From Streptomyces sp. SID10853 (GTDB taxonomy: Bacteria > Actinomycetota > Actinomycetes > Streptomycetales > Streptomycetaceae), in assembly GCF_010548145.1 (NCBI RefSeq), contig NZ_JAAGLN010000002.1, forward strand, positions 1 to 64,000: DNA of 64,000 nucleotides, read 5' to 3'. Positions 1 to 8,341 of this stretch are shown here, in pieces; position 1 is the stretch's first letter; every line of letters starts with the position of its first letter. Both the position numbers and the translations under genes were made by a program. The notes under the pieces are model-generated. The model was not told the DNA's origin, made no database searches, and worked only from the letters and a program-made list of their open reading frames with translations.

Positions 1-290
1 TCTACGAGCTCGGCGGCGACGCATCCTTCACCCTGACCGAGCTCGCCGCCGCGATCTCCGCCGCGGCCGGAAAGCAGGTTGCCTACGCCGACCTCCCGGT
101 GACCGACTTCGCCCAGGTACTGGCCGCCGCGGGCCTGCCCGCCGAGCTGGCAGAGGTCCTCGCCGACGCCGACCGCGGCATGAGCCGCGGCGAGATGTAC
201 ACCGACTCAGGCGACCTGCACCGCCTGATCGGCCGCCCGCCCGTGACCCTGGCCGAGGCACTCGCGGCCGCCCTGACGGGTCAACGCTGA
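1..290 (+). CDS. NAD(P)-binding oxidoreductase, QorB/NmrA-like, C-terminal part
   Basis: The open frame runs in from the left edge (frame of position 3) and stops with TGA at 288-290. About 95 residues remain. They begin YELGGDASFTLTELAAAIS, the usual C-terminal region of NmrA/QorB-type quinone oxidoreductases, followed by an acidic helix and the ending PPVTLAEALAAAL. The Rossmann fold would lie upstream of the window, so cofactor binding cannot be checked. The gene is convergent with the next regulator and overlaps it by 10 bp. Family assignment is by sequence resemblance of this tail only. Confidence 0.75.
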   Translation, partial: YELGGDASFTLTELAAAISAAAGKQVAYADLPVTDFAQVLAAAGLPAELAEVLADADRGMSRGEMYTDSGDLHRLIGRPPVTLAEALAAALTGQR

Positions 291-1138
291 CACAGCGTCT
301 GCCGGAGGAGCGCGAGGGCCTCATCGGACGGGGACCCGGCGGGAGTGGTGCACACGATGAGCGCCTGCTCCGGTGAACGGGCGACCGACAGCGTCTGCTG
401 TGTCACCGTCACCGTGCCGACGACGGGATGGCGCAGCTCGTAGGACGCCGCATCGCACGGCGTCACCCGGTGGTCCGCCCACAGAGCGGCGAACTCCGGG
501 CTCTTCATGGACAGTTCACCGATCAGCTCCGCGAGCAGCGGGTCGTCCGGGTGCCTGCCGACGGCGATGCGCAGGTTGCCGACCACCGTGCGTGCCTTGC
601 GCTTCCAGTCCGCGTACAGCTCCTGGCAGTGCGGGTCGAGGAACAGCATCCGGCTCATGTTCGGGCGCCGCGCCGGGTCGTCCGGGCCGTGGAAGTCCAG
701 GTGCCCTGCAAGGAGGGCGTGCCCGAGCGTGTTCCAGGCCAGCACGTCCGTACGGCGGCCCAGCACGATCGCCGGGACGCCGTCGACGGCGCGGAGCAGG
801 TCGTGTGTTTCACCGGCGAGCTTCTCGGTGCGCGGGCGGCGCGGCCGGGGCGTGTGCCGGGCGGCGCCGGCGAGCCGGTCGAGGTGCTCGCGCTCCTGGC
901 CGTCCAGCCGGAGAGCGCGGGCGATCGCGTCGAGCACCTCGGCCGAGGCGCCGCGGGACTGGCCCTGTTCCAGCCGTGCGTAGTACGAGACGCTGACCCC
1001 CGCCAGCTGGGCCAGCTCTTCACGCCTGAGCCCGGCCACCCGTCTGCGGGGCCCGAGCTCGCGCAAGCCGACGTCCCCGGGGCGCAGCCGCGCCCGTCGG
1101 GCCTGGAGGAAGGTGCCGAGCGGGCCGGGTCCGTTCAT
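281..1138 (-). CDS. XRE-family regulator with MmyB-like ligand-binding domain
   Basis: A 285-aa protein. Residues about 8-75 form a helix-turn-helix with the pattern VGLRELGPRRRVAGLRREEL followed by LAGVSVSYYARLEQG, the hallmark of the Streptomyces HTH proteins fused to a PAS-like MmyB ligand-binding domain. The C-terminal 190 residues contain the typical motifs VLGRRTDVLAWN, NMSRMLFLDP and RHPVVGTVTVT. These regulators usually control an adjacent oxidoreductase, so the targets may be the convergent QorB-like gene or the divergent metallo-hydrolase. The ATG at 1138 was chosen because GGAG precedes it; a longer version from 1174 is possible. Confidence 0.9.
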   Translation of the reverse strand: MNGPGPLGTFLQARRARLRPGDVGLRELGPRRRVAGLRREELAQLAGVSVSYYARLEQGQSRGASAEVLDAIARALRLDGQEREHLDRLAGAARHTPRPRRPRTEKLAGETHDLLRAVDGVPAIVLGRRTDVLAWNTLGHALLAGHLDFHGPDDPARRPNMSRMLFLDPHCQELYADWKRKARTVVGNLRIAVGRHPDDPLLAELIGELSMKSPEFAALWADHRVTPCDAASYELRHPVVGTVTVTQQTLSVARSPEQALIVCTTPAGSPSDEALALLRQTLCQR

Positions 1139-1298
1139 CACTCCAGTATTCGGTGGACGGCCCGGCCCAGCCACACCCTGCGAGGGGTAGGACAGACAGG
1201 GAGTGGTGCGTGCCCGCCCAGGTGACCAGGCTCGGTCTCATTCGGCAACGACCCGAATCCAGGACCCGAACCGAACCCAGGACCCGAGGACGGACCAC

Positions 1299-2228
1299 AT
1301 GGATCAGAGCACGGAGCAGAGCACGGAGCAGATCACCCTTGGCGACGTCACCGTCAGCCGTGTCAGAGAGTTCTACGGCTCGTCGGAGATGTCTCCGGAG
1401 CAGTTCTTCCCGGACAGTCCCCACGGGTCGTGGGACGAGCACCGCGACTGGCTGGCACCCGACTTCTGGAATACGCGGACGGACGAGTGTCATACGGCGA
1501 TCCAGTCCTGGCTGCTGCGCAGCGAGGGGCGCACGATCCTGGTCGACACCGGCGTGGGCAACCACAAGGACCGGCCGTACGCGCCGGTGTGGAACCGCCT
1601 GGACACCGACTACCTCGACCGGCTCGCCGCCGCGGGGGTGCGGCCCGAGGACGTCGACATCGTGATCAACACCCATCTGCACATCGATCACGTCGGCTGG
1701 AACACCCGCCTCGACGGGCGGACCTGGGTGCCGACCTTCCCGAACGCCACGTATCTGATGCCGCGGCTGGACTTCGACTTCTGGAACCCGGCCAACGAGA
1801 ACAAGAGCGTGCTCGGCCGAGGGAACCAGAACGTCTTCGAGGACAGCGTCACGCCGGTCCACCGGGCCGGACTCACCCACCTGTGGGAGGGGACGTACCG
1901 GATCGACAAGAACCTGCGTCTCGATGCCGCTCCCGGGCACACTCCGGGCTCGTCCGTGCTCACCCTGGAATCCGGCGGCGATCAGGCCCTGTTCGTAGGG
2001 GACCTGGTGCACACGGCGCTGCAGATCGCGGAGCCGGACACCAATTCCTGCTTCTGCGAGGACCCGGCGGAGTCCCGCGCCACCCGGCACAAGCTGCTCG
2101 GCCGCGCCGCCGAGAGCAACGCGCTCGTCTTTCCGGCGCACTTCGGCGGCCGCGGCGCCGCGGAGGTCGCGCGCAGCGGATCGAAGTTCACGGTCAAGGA
2201 GTGGGCGGGCTACTCCCGCATGTCCTGA
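1299..2228 (+). CDS. MBL-fold metallo-hydrolase
   Basis: A 309-aa metallo-beta-lactamase-fold hydrolase. The zinc motif THLHIDHVGW sits near residue 126, a later metal ligand histidine in APGHTPGSS near 214, then VGDLVHT (bridging Asp) and a final FPAHFGG near 275. This arrangement is that of the soluble lactonase/hydrolase group of the superfamily; the substrate cannot be told from sequence. The ATG at 1299 was chosen because GAGGA lies 8 bp upstream; the frame is also open further upstream. It is divergent from the XRE regulator, a usual arrangement for a regulated target. Confidence 0.88.
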   Translation: MDQSTEQSTEQITLGDVTVSRVREFYGSSEMSPEQFFPDSPHGSWDEHRDWLAPDFWNTRTDECHTAIQSWLLRSEGRTILVDTGVGNHKDRPYAPVWNRLDTDYLDRLAAAGVRPEDVDIVINTHLHIDHVGWNTRLDGRTWVPTFPNATYLMPRLDFDFWNPANENKSVLGRGNQNVFEDSVTPVHRAGLTHLWEGTYRIDKNLRLDAAPGHTPGSSVLTLESGGDQALFVGDLVHTALQIAEPDTNSCFCEDPAESRATRHKLLGRAAESNALVFPAHFGGRGAAEVARSGSKFTVKEWAGYSRMS

Positions 2229-2261
2229 CGTCCCCCTCCAGTGACCTGACGTCCCCTCCAG

Positions 2262-2325
2262 CCTCTGAACTTCTCAGCCGCTGGACTTCACAGCCGCTGA
2301 ACTTCTCAGCTTCTGAATTCCTGAA
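2262..2325 (+). repeat. Short degenerate tandem repeats upstream of the carboxylesterase
   Basis: Between the metallo-hydrolase and the carboxylesterase, an about 18-19 bp unit resembling CAGCCGCTGAACTTCT recurs about three times with changes. It is noncoding and more AT-rich than its surroundings, and ends just before the AAAGGAAG ribosome binding site. Confidence 0.55.
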
Positions 2326-2332
2326 AGGAAGC

Positions 2333-3811
2333 ATGTCCGTGTTCCGACAGGCAGCTCCGGTCGTGGAAATCCCGGCAGGCACCGTGCGCGGCCTCCGTGA
2401 CGGATCGGGCGAGCGCTACCGCGCCCTCCCCTACGCGGCGGCCCCCACCGGCGCCGGCCGATTCGCCGCACCCGCACCGCATCCGGGCTGGTCCGGTGTC
2501 CGGGACGGCACCCGGCCCTCGCCCACGGCTCCGCAGCCGGCCCGCGACTTCGGCCGGCTCGACATGACCCCCTACTTCGGGCCGGGCTGGGTGCCCGGCG
2601 AGGAGTATCTGACCGTCGATGTCCACACACCCGCGGCCGACGGCGCCAGGCGCCCCGTCATGGTCTTCGTGCACGGCGGCGGCTTCGTCACCGGCTCGAA
2701 CCGCGCCGCGCTCTACGACGGCAGCGCGTTCGCCCGCGACGGCATCGTCCTCGTCACGGTCAACTACCGGCTCGGCATCCCCGGGTTCCTCGATCTGTCG
2801 GGCGCTCCGGCCAACCGCGGACTGCTCGACGTACTCGCGGCGCTCCGCTGGGTACAGGACACCGTCGCGGCATTCGGCGGTGACCCCGAGAACGTCACGG
2901 TCTTCGGCCAGTCCGCGGGCGCCACGCTCACGGGCGCGCTGCTCGCGACACCGCGGGCGCGCGGCCTGTTCCGGCGGGCGATCGTCCAGAGCGGCAACGG
3001 CGCCGGCGCGTTCACCCCGGAACAAGCACGACGGGTCACCGCCGCGGCGGCCGCCGCACTGGGTGTGGAGCCCACCGCCGATGCGTTCGCCCCGGTCCCG
3101 GACGAGCGCTTCCTGTCGGTCCTGCCCGCGCTGGCCGGACTCGGCCTCCGCACCAGCACCGCCACGGACCCGCTGGCCGGGCTCAGCCCGTTCAGCCTGG
3201 TCCTGCCGGTCCAGCCCGCCGACGCTCTCGCCGAAGGACCGGCGGCCGACGTCGACCTGCTGATCGGCACCAACACACAGGAGGGGAACCTCTACCTCGC
3301 GCCGCAGGGCGCACTGGAGTCCACCACGGAAGCCGACGTCATCGCCCTCGCCACCCAGGTCCATACGGACCCGGAGGCAGCCCTCGCCACGCACCGCGCG
3401 GCGCGGCCGGGCGGAACACCGGGCGAGCTGCGCTCCGCCGTGCTCGGGCAGGCCCTGTTCGAGGCCGGTACGGCGCGCATGGCGCAGGCGCACGCCCGGA
3501 TCTCGGGCGGCCGTACGCACGTCTACTCCTTCGGGTACCGCTCGACGGCCCTGGAGGGACGGCTCGGCGCCGCCCACACCGTCGAACTGCCCTTCGTGTT
3601 CGACAACGCCGACGAACCCTGGCTGCACGGGGACACCCGCCTGCTGGGCCCCGGCCCCGCGCCGACGGGACTCGCGGCCCAGGTACACGGCGCCTGGGTC
3701 GCGTTCGCCAACACCGGGGACCCCGGCTGGGCTCCGTACACCCCGCAGCGCCCCTCGGTGAAAGCCCTCGGCGAAGACCTCGGCGACGACCTCGGTGAAA
3801 GCCCTCGGTGA
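2333..3811 (+). CDS. Type B carboxylesterase
   Basis: A 492-aa alpha/beta hydrolase of the carboxylesterase/para-nitrobenzyl esterase family. Visible motifs are VFVHGGGFVTGS (oxyanion hole, residues 112-122) and FGQSAGA, with the nucleophile Ser194 in GQSAG where most family members have GESAG. The region around AAHTVELPFVF near residue 420 would supply the catalytic histidine. Length is normal for the family and no signal peptide is evident, so it is probably cytoplasmic. The start at 2333 has an excellent AAAGGAAG ribosome binding site; the frame is open far upstream but that part runs through the metallo-hydrolase gene in another frame. The last codons carry a short duplicated GEDLGDDLGESP tail. 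Confidence 0.92.
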   Translation: MSVFRQAAPVVEIPAGTVRGLRDGSGERYRALPYAAAPTGAGRFAAPAPHPGWSGVRDGTRPSPTAPQPARDFGRLDMTPYFGPGWVPGEEYLTVDVHTPAADGARRPVMVFVHGGGFVTGSNRAALYDGSAFARDGIVLVTVNYRLGIPGFLDLSGAPANRGLLDVLAALRWVQDTVAAFGGDPENVTVFGQSAGATLTGALLATPRARGLFRRAIVQSGNGAGAFTPEQARRVTAAAAAALGVEPTADAFAPVPDERFLSVLPALAGLGLRTSTATDPLAGLSPFSLVLPVQPADALAEGPAADVDLLIGTNTQEGNLYLAPQGALESTTEADVIALATQVHTDPEAALATHRAARPGGTPGELRSAVLGQALFEAGTARMAQAHARISGGRTHVYSFGYRSTALEGRLGAAHTVELPFVFDNADEPWLHGDTRLLGPGPAPTGLAAQVHGAWVAFANTGDPGWAPYTPQRPSVKALGEDLGDDLGESPR

Positions 3812-3826
3812 AAGCCCTGGCGACTC

Positions 3827-5470
3827 TCAGCTCGACGCGAGCTGGTTGGCGATCTCCTTCTGCCACTTCTCGGCATCGGCGGGGTCGTTCAGGGACTTCT
3901 CCCAGTCCTCCACCGTCATGTGCAGGTTTGCGGGGCCCGCCTTCAGCGCGACGAGCAGCTCCCGGGCCGAGGCACGCAACTCGGGCGAGGTCCGCTGCCC
4001 GGCCGGGACCTCGGGGCCTGCGGCGAGGCCGAAAAGAGTGCGCGCCATGGCATCACGCTTGCTGTGTTCGACCTTCTTCCAGAACTTCAGCGCTTCCTTG
4101 AGGGCGTCCGGGCGGGAGGCGGGCTCGGCAGTGGCCGGATCGCCTTCTTCCTTGGGCGGGGCCCAGCGGTCGGGGTGGCGGGCGCCCTCATAGCGCTTCT
4201 GACCGGCCCGCCCGGCCTTGTACGCGGTGACCGAGAGCAGCAGCCCCGCCGCTGTCGCGGCCAGGCCCCAGCCGACCGGGTTGCTCGCCAGCGCCCCGGT
4301 GGCGGCCGCTGCGATCGTCACAGCGCCGCCGGCCGTTCTCACGCTGTCTCCGACCGCGCCGACCCCCTGCTTCCAGAGCTTGTTGCGCTGCTTCGCCAGG
4401 GCGTAATCCCGGGTGGTGTTCAGGACGTTGATGTCCTTCGCGCGCTGGACGTCCCCCGCGGCCTTCTCGATCGTCGAGAATGCGCCACTGGCGCGGTCCA
4501 GGGCGGCACCCAGCCGGTCCGAGAGGCCGTCCTCGTCACCGTCGTGGGCGCGTTCCAACTCGACATAGGCCTGCGCGAGCGCCCAGTGGCTCTCCACCTC
4601 CGCCTCGCGGAGCCGGGCGATTTCGGGGTCGTCCACCGGGGCGGGCACATCGATCTTCTTGACGGCCCGGTACTTGCGCGTCGTCAGCCCGACTCGCCGC
4701 GCCCCACGGACGGTCTTGACACCCGCGACGGCACCGACCACCCCGCCCCCGGCCTCACCGAGGCTCGCCGCCGTCACGATGGCCTCGGCGGGCAGGGAGT
4801 TCTTGGCAAGGCCGATGACATCGGAACCGTAGGACGCCAGGTTCTGGATCGCGTCGAGCGTCTTGGAGGAGAACTTCTTGTGCGGGGCGTGGGAGGCGGG
4901 CCCCGTCGGGTTCTCCTTGGACTCCTTGTACGCCTTCCGCGCGTCGATGACGTTGTTGACCGCCGTGACCCCGTCGGTGACGGCATTCTCGGCGCCGGCC
5001 ACGGTCGAGGAGGTGTGCACCTGCTCCGCCAGCCGCGTGTCGGAGGTCTGGGACGCCTTCCAGCCCATCTCAGCGCCCGCGGGGCTCAGACCGCGCGAGA
5101 CCAGGGTGTCGAGGACGTCGAGGTGCTTGTTGGCCCGCTCCAGCGCGGCGGCGATCCGCTCCCGGATGTTCAGCCCGCTACGGGACGCCTTCGCCGCCGG
5201 CTTGCCCGTCCCGTCGCCGGACACCTTCGCCGCACTGTCCGTCGCCTCAGCGCCCGTCACCTCAGCGCCCGTCACCTCACCGCCCGTCGCGAGACGCTGG
5301 ACAACCATGGACGCGGCCCTGTTTCCGGCAAGCGCCTGCAGCGACCCCATCATCGGTCCGATGCCGCGCCGGTCCGGCACCCCCGCCAGATGCTCCACGC
5401 CGCGGGAGACCGGGCGGGGCCGTGGAGCAGCCGGTTGCCTCGTACGCTCGTCGAAACTGGTGCTACTCAC
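3827..5470 (-). CDS. Orphan 547-aa protein with eCIS-cargo-like N-terminus
   Basis: Function not recognised. The N-terminus is a basic, proline-rich leader ending in a segment LQALAGNRAASMVVQRL (residues 44-60). The pattern LQ-x-(A/S)GN-x-A-(6)-VQR is common at the start of DUF4157-type proteins and other presumed cargo of extracellular contractile injection systems. A short repeat (TGAEVTGAEVTGAEA, about 65-80) follows, then long amphipathic helices. There are two hydrophobic glycine/alanine-rich stretches, about residues 225-250 and 375-420, the second looking like a membrane hairpin. The C-terminus is charged and helical. The GTG start at 5470 has AGAGGA five bases upstream. It is monocistronic, flanked by unrelated genes. 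Confidence 0.75.
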   Translation of the reverse strand: MSSTSFDERTRQPAAPRPRPVSRGVEHLAGVPDRRGIGPMMGSLQALAGNRAASMVVQRLATGGEVTGAEVTGAEATDSAAKVSGDGTGKPAAKASRSGLNIRERIAAALERANKHLDVLDTLVSRGLSPAGAEMGWKASQTSDTRLAEQVHTSSTVAGAENAVTDGVTAVNNVIDARKAYKESKENPTGPASHAPHKKFSSKTLDAIQNLASYGSDVIGLAKNSLPAEAIVTAASLGEAGGGVVGAVAGVKTVRGARRVGLTTRKYRAVKKIDVPAPVDDPEIARLREAEVESHWALAQAYVELERAHDGDEDGLSDRLGAALDRASGAFSTIEKAAGDVQRAKDINVLNTTRDYALAKQRNKLWKQGVGAVGDSVRTAGGAVTIAAAATGALASNPVGWGLAATAAGLLLSVTAYKAGRAGQKRYEGARHPDRWAPPKEEGDPATAEPASRPDALKEALKFWKKVEHSKRDAMARTLFGLAAGPEVPAGQRTSPELRASARELLVALKAGPANLHMTVEDWEKSLNDPADAEKWQKEIANQLASS

Positions 5471-5671
5471 CGGTATCCTCTCGATGCTCGTGCTGACACC
5501 GGGCGCGGGGCAAGTCGATGCATCCGGAGGGGCGTTGCCCTCCCCGCAGTATCGTCTGTCTTCCTGCCTCACGGAAGACGCTTCTCGGCTCACCTCGCTC
5601 ATCTCCCGCGGGCGCGGGCATCCGCGCGGGGCGCGTGGCCGGGGGCGAGGGGCCCGGGGCCCGGGGCGCGG

Positions 5672-5703
5672 GATGCACCGATGCACCGATGCACCGATGC
5701 ACC
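5672..5703 (+). repeat. Four tandem copies of GATGCACC
   Basis: Four perfect head-to-tail copies of the octamer GATGCACC fill this stretch, next to a run of GGGGCCC-type inverted elements (5640-5670). It lies in the 254-bp gap between the M20 amidohydrolase stop and the start of the 547-aa protein, about 200 bp upstream of the latter. No gene is visible in the gap. Confidence 0.8.
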
Positions 5704-5724
5704 AAGCACAGCACCGCGGTCCCC

Positions 5725-7005
5725 TCACTCCGAACCCGGGCCTCCCGCCCCCAGCCACGCCAGCGCCGCGACCGTCAGTGCCGCGACGCCCGTGTCCAGG
5801 GTCGGCTGGATCACCGGGGCGAAGTGCGGGCTGTGGTTGACCGGGATGTCCTCGGCCACCGTGTCCTCCCTGACCGCCTTCGCGAACTTCTCGGGGTCAG
5901 CGCCGCCGAAGCCCCAGTAGGCGAACGGCGCGTCGAAGGCGCCCGGGATCCGGCTGAAGTCCTCGCTGGCCGTCTGGAGTTCGATCGTGCCCGCGTCGTC
6001 GCCGAAGTGCGCCGCGAACGCCTTCGCCAGCCGTTCGGCGACATCCGCGTCGTTCACCGTGGCCGGGAACGACGTGATGTGCTCGATCAGCGGCTCCTTC
6101 GGCGCGTTCGACGCGACCGCCTCCGCCCGGACGCAGCGTCCGATCGCGTCCAGCACCTGCCGGCGGGTCTTCTCGTCGTACGTGCGCACGTTCAGCTGGA
6201 TGACGGCGGTGTCCGGGATGACGTTCGGTCCTGTGCCCGCCCGGATGCTGCCGACCGTCAGTACGGCGGGCGTGGTGGCGGCCAGTTCGCGGGAGACGAC
6301 CGTCTGGAGCCGCACCACGCACAGCGCCGAGAGGACCACCGGGTCGACGGCGAACTGCGGCATCGAACCGTGGCCGCCGCGCCCGTACAGCGTGATGCGC
6401 AGGCTGTCCGCCGCCGACAGGAACGAGCCGGAGCGCACCCCCACATAGCCCGCCGGGTACGGCAGGACGTGTTGGCCGAGGGCCACGTCGGGGCGGGGGA
6501 TCCGGTCGGTGAGGCCGTCGTCGACCATCGCGTCCGCGCCGTCGCCGTTCTCCTCCGATGGCTGGAAAAGCACGGTCAGTGTGCCCTGCCACGCCTTCGG
6601 GGACGCGGCCATCAGCCGGGCGAAGCCGAGCATGCACGTGACATGGGTGTCGTGCCCGCAGGCGTGCATCACCGGCAGCTCCACCCCGTCGGCGTCGGTG
6701 GTGGTCACCGTCGACGCGTACGGCAGCCCGGTGTCCTCCTCGACCGGCAGCGCGTCCATGTCCGCGCGCAGCAGCACGGTGGGACCGTCGCCGTTGGCCA
6801 GGACGCCGACCACGCCGGTGCCGCCGATGCCCTCGGTCACCCGGTACCCCCAGTCCCGCAGCCGCTCGGCCACCCGCGCCGCGGTCCGCCGCTCGGCCAG
6901 GCCCAGCTCGGGATGGGCGTGCAGGTCCCGGTAGAAGTCCTCAAGATCGGCGCGGATACCGTCCAGACCGCCGAGGACCTCGTCTGCGCCGGAAGTGCTG
7001 GTCAT
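5725..7005 (-). CDS. M20 family amidohydrolase (hippurate/amidohydrolase group)
   Basis: A 426-aa zinc-dependent amidohydrolase of the M20 peptidase/hippuricase type. Motifs in order are FYRDLHAHPELG near residue 24, VLLRADMDALPV near 80, and MHACGHDTHVTCMLG near 110 (metal ligands). LFQPSEENGDGADAM near 140 gives the catalytic Glu pair. The dimerisation/lid domain follows, and ASEDFS near 365 supplies the last ligand. It would hydrolyse an N-acyl amino acid or similar amide; the substrate is unknown. The ATG at 7005 is preceded by GGAAGGA. No signal peptide is seen. Confidence 0.93.
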   Translation of the reverse strand: MTSTSGADEVLGGLDGIRADLEDFYRDLHAHPELGLAERRTAARVAERLRDWGYRVTEGIGGTGVVGVLANGDGPTVLLRADMDALPVEEDTGLPYASTVTTTDADGVELPVMHACGHDTHVTCMLGFARLMAASPKAWQGTLTVLFQPSEENGDGADAMVDDGLTDRIPRPDVALGQHVLPYPAGYVGVRSGSFLSAADSLRITLYGRGGHGSMPQFAVDPVVLSALCVVRLQTVVSRELAATTPAVLTVGSIRAGTGPNVIPDTAVIQLNVRTYDEKTRRQVLDAIGRCVRAEAVASNAPKEPLIEHITSFPATVNDADVAERLAKAFAAHFGDDAGTIELQTASEDFSRIPGAFDAPFAYWGFGGADPEKFAKAVREDTVAEDIPVNHSPHFAPVIQPTLDTGVAALTVAALAWLGAGGPGSE

Positions 7006-7187
7006 GGTGATCCTTCCCGAAGGCCGAGAGCGAAGGCCGAGAGGCATGGGCATGGACAACGGATCGGTGCCCCACCATCGTGTGCGCCCTCCGGCCGGGC
7101 TGTCACCTCCAGCGGACCTCCAGCGCACTTCCGCTTCACCGACCACCGCCGTGCCGTCCCGCCCGGCCCGTCAGGCAGAATCGGTGC

Positions 7188-7835
7188 ATGACCCCTGAGC
7201 GCTCCACGCCCAAGCCCCCCGACCCGGTGTACGCCGACCGTGTCTACCGGTCACTCGCCGGGCTCGCGGGCGGCGTGCTGCTGCTCGCCCTCGCGCTCTG
7301 GCTGGGTATCGACGCCCTCGTCAGCGGCCACGGAAACACACCCTGGCTGGCTCTCGCCGGACTGCTCTTCGTGCTTCCGCTGGTGATCGCCTTCACCCTG
7401 CGGCCCGCCGTGTACGCCAACGACGACCGGCTCAGGATCCGTAACCCCTTCCGTTCGATCACGCTCCCCTGGGCGTGCGTCGACGACATCCGCGCCGCGT
7501 ACTCGACCGAGGCGTTCGCGGGCGGCGGCAAGTACCAGCTCTGGGCCGTGCCGGTCTCGCTGCGCCGCCGCAAGCGGGCCAACATGCAGCAGCTGCGGGC
7601 GTCCGCGCCCGGCGCCCAGCAGCGCCAGAACCGCAATCCGTTCGCCCAGGGCGCGGACACCGACCAGGGCCGCGCGCCATCGGACCAGACCGTCGTCGAG
7701 CTGCGTGAGCTCGCGGAGCGCGGCAGCGACCGGCCGACGGCGCAGGGCTCGCCCGAGGTCCGCTGGGCCTACGAGATCATGGCGCCGTGTGTGGCGGGCG
7801 CCGTGCTGCTGGCCGTCCTGCTCGCCGTGGGCTGA
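7188..7835 (+). CDS. PH-domain membrane protein
   Basis: A 215-aa protein with two N-terminal membrane helices (about residues 25-45 and 52-72), a bacterial PH-like domain starting at AVYANDDRLRIRNPFRSITLPWACVDDI, and a C-terminal membrane helix (about 195-214). Between them is a basic, low-complexity stretch RRRKRANMQQ. This architecture is that of the PF10756-type bPH proteins common in actinobacteria, of unknown function. Divergent from the M20 gene. The ATG at 7188 has only a weak AGG-type ribosome binding site. Confidence 0.85.
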   Translation: MTPERSTPKPPDPVYADRVYRSLAGLAGGVLLLALALWLGIDALVSGHGNTPWLALAGLLFVLPLVIAFTLRPAVYANDDRLRIRNPFRSITLPWACVDDIRAAYSTEAFAGGGKYQLWAVPVSLRRRKRANMQQLRASAPGAQQRQNRNPFAQGADTDQGRAPSDQTVVELRELAERGSDRPTAQGSPEVRWAYEIMAPCVAGAVLLAVLLAVG

Positions 7836-7850
7836 CCCGTACCGCCGGAG

Positions 7851-7882
7851 CACCGCCCCTCCCGGACAGGGGGTGGGCGGTG
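7851..7882. terminator. Bidirectional terminator hairpin
   Basis: CACCGCCC at 7851-7858 pairs with GGGCGGTG at 7875-7882, extended inward by CTCCC against a G run. It lies between the convergent PH-domain gene and darcynin gene. It is followed by a tandem 9-bp repeat (GTGTGCCGT, about 7880-7912) that runs to the darcynin stop codon. Confidence 0.7.
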
Positions 7883-7909
7883 TGCCGTGTGTGCCGTGTG
7901 TGCCGTGTG

Positions 7910-8275
7910 TCAGGTGCTGACCGTGGCGACGGGGTCGAGGCCGTAGGTGCGGGCGTAGCCGTTCTCGGTGCCGACGAGGAGGTCGACGACCTCGAAGTAG
8001 CGCTCCCAGAACGGGGTCTCGCGCAGGGCGTCGATGAGGAGCTGGTACGCGTGGTGGTCCTCGGCTTCCCACACCCATACGTCGGTGACGCGGGCGGAGT
8101 AGAACTCCGTGTCGTAGAAGCGTGACCGGACGCCGCTGGTCCTGGCCTCGATCACGGGCAGAACCTGGGTGCTGAAGGCGTCCACACGTTCCTGGACGGT
8201 CAGAGCGAGCCACTCGGGTGTGGTCTTGACGAGCATGAACGCCGTGACCGGCGGTTCGGTTGTCGCAGCGGGCAT
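7910..8275 (-). CDS. Darcynin-family protein
   Basis: A 121-aa single-domain protein resembling the darcynin family, a ferredoxin-like fold related to antibiotic biosynthesis monooxygenases. Segments that look typical are [40 protein letters not shown] and [19 protein letters not shown]. Biochemical function is unknown. GGAGA stands 7 bp before the ATG. It follows the NmrA-like gene by 66 bp on the same strand and is likely cotranscribed with it under the LysR regulator. Confidence 0.8.
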   Translation of the reverse strand: MPAATTEPPVTAFMLVKTTPEWLALTVQERVDAFSTQVLPVIEARTSGVRSRFYDTEFYSARVTDVWVWEAEDHHAYQLLIDALRETPFWERYFEVVDLLVGTENGYARTYGLDPVATVST

Positions 8276-8341
8276 CAGGGTGTCTCCAAGAACGGTGCAG
8301 GTGGAGGGGGATGTGGAAGTGGAGGTGAACGGCCGGGGCGC

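Noticed and set aside
1020..2141. 373-aa antisense frame over the metallo-hydrolase
   Set aside because: Shadow of the MBL gene: Val/Arg/Gly-rich, no domain, overlaps the divergent promoter.
2306..3688. Long antisense open frame opposite the carboxylesterase
   Set aside because: High GC makes long shadow frames; composition is Arg/Gly-rich with no domain, and the plus-strand gene has all esterase motifs.
3920..5920. Long plus-strand frame opposite the orphan protein
   Set aside because: Arg/Gly/Asp-rich shadow across two real minus-strand genes; no ribosome binding site or domain.
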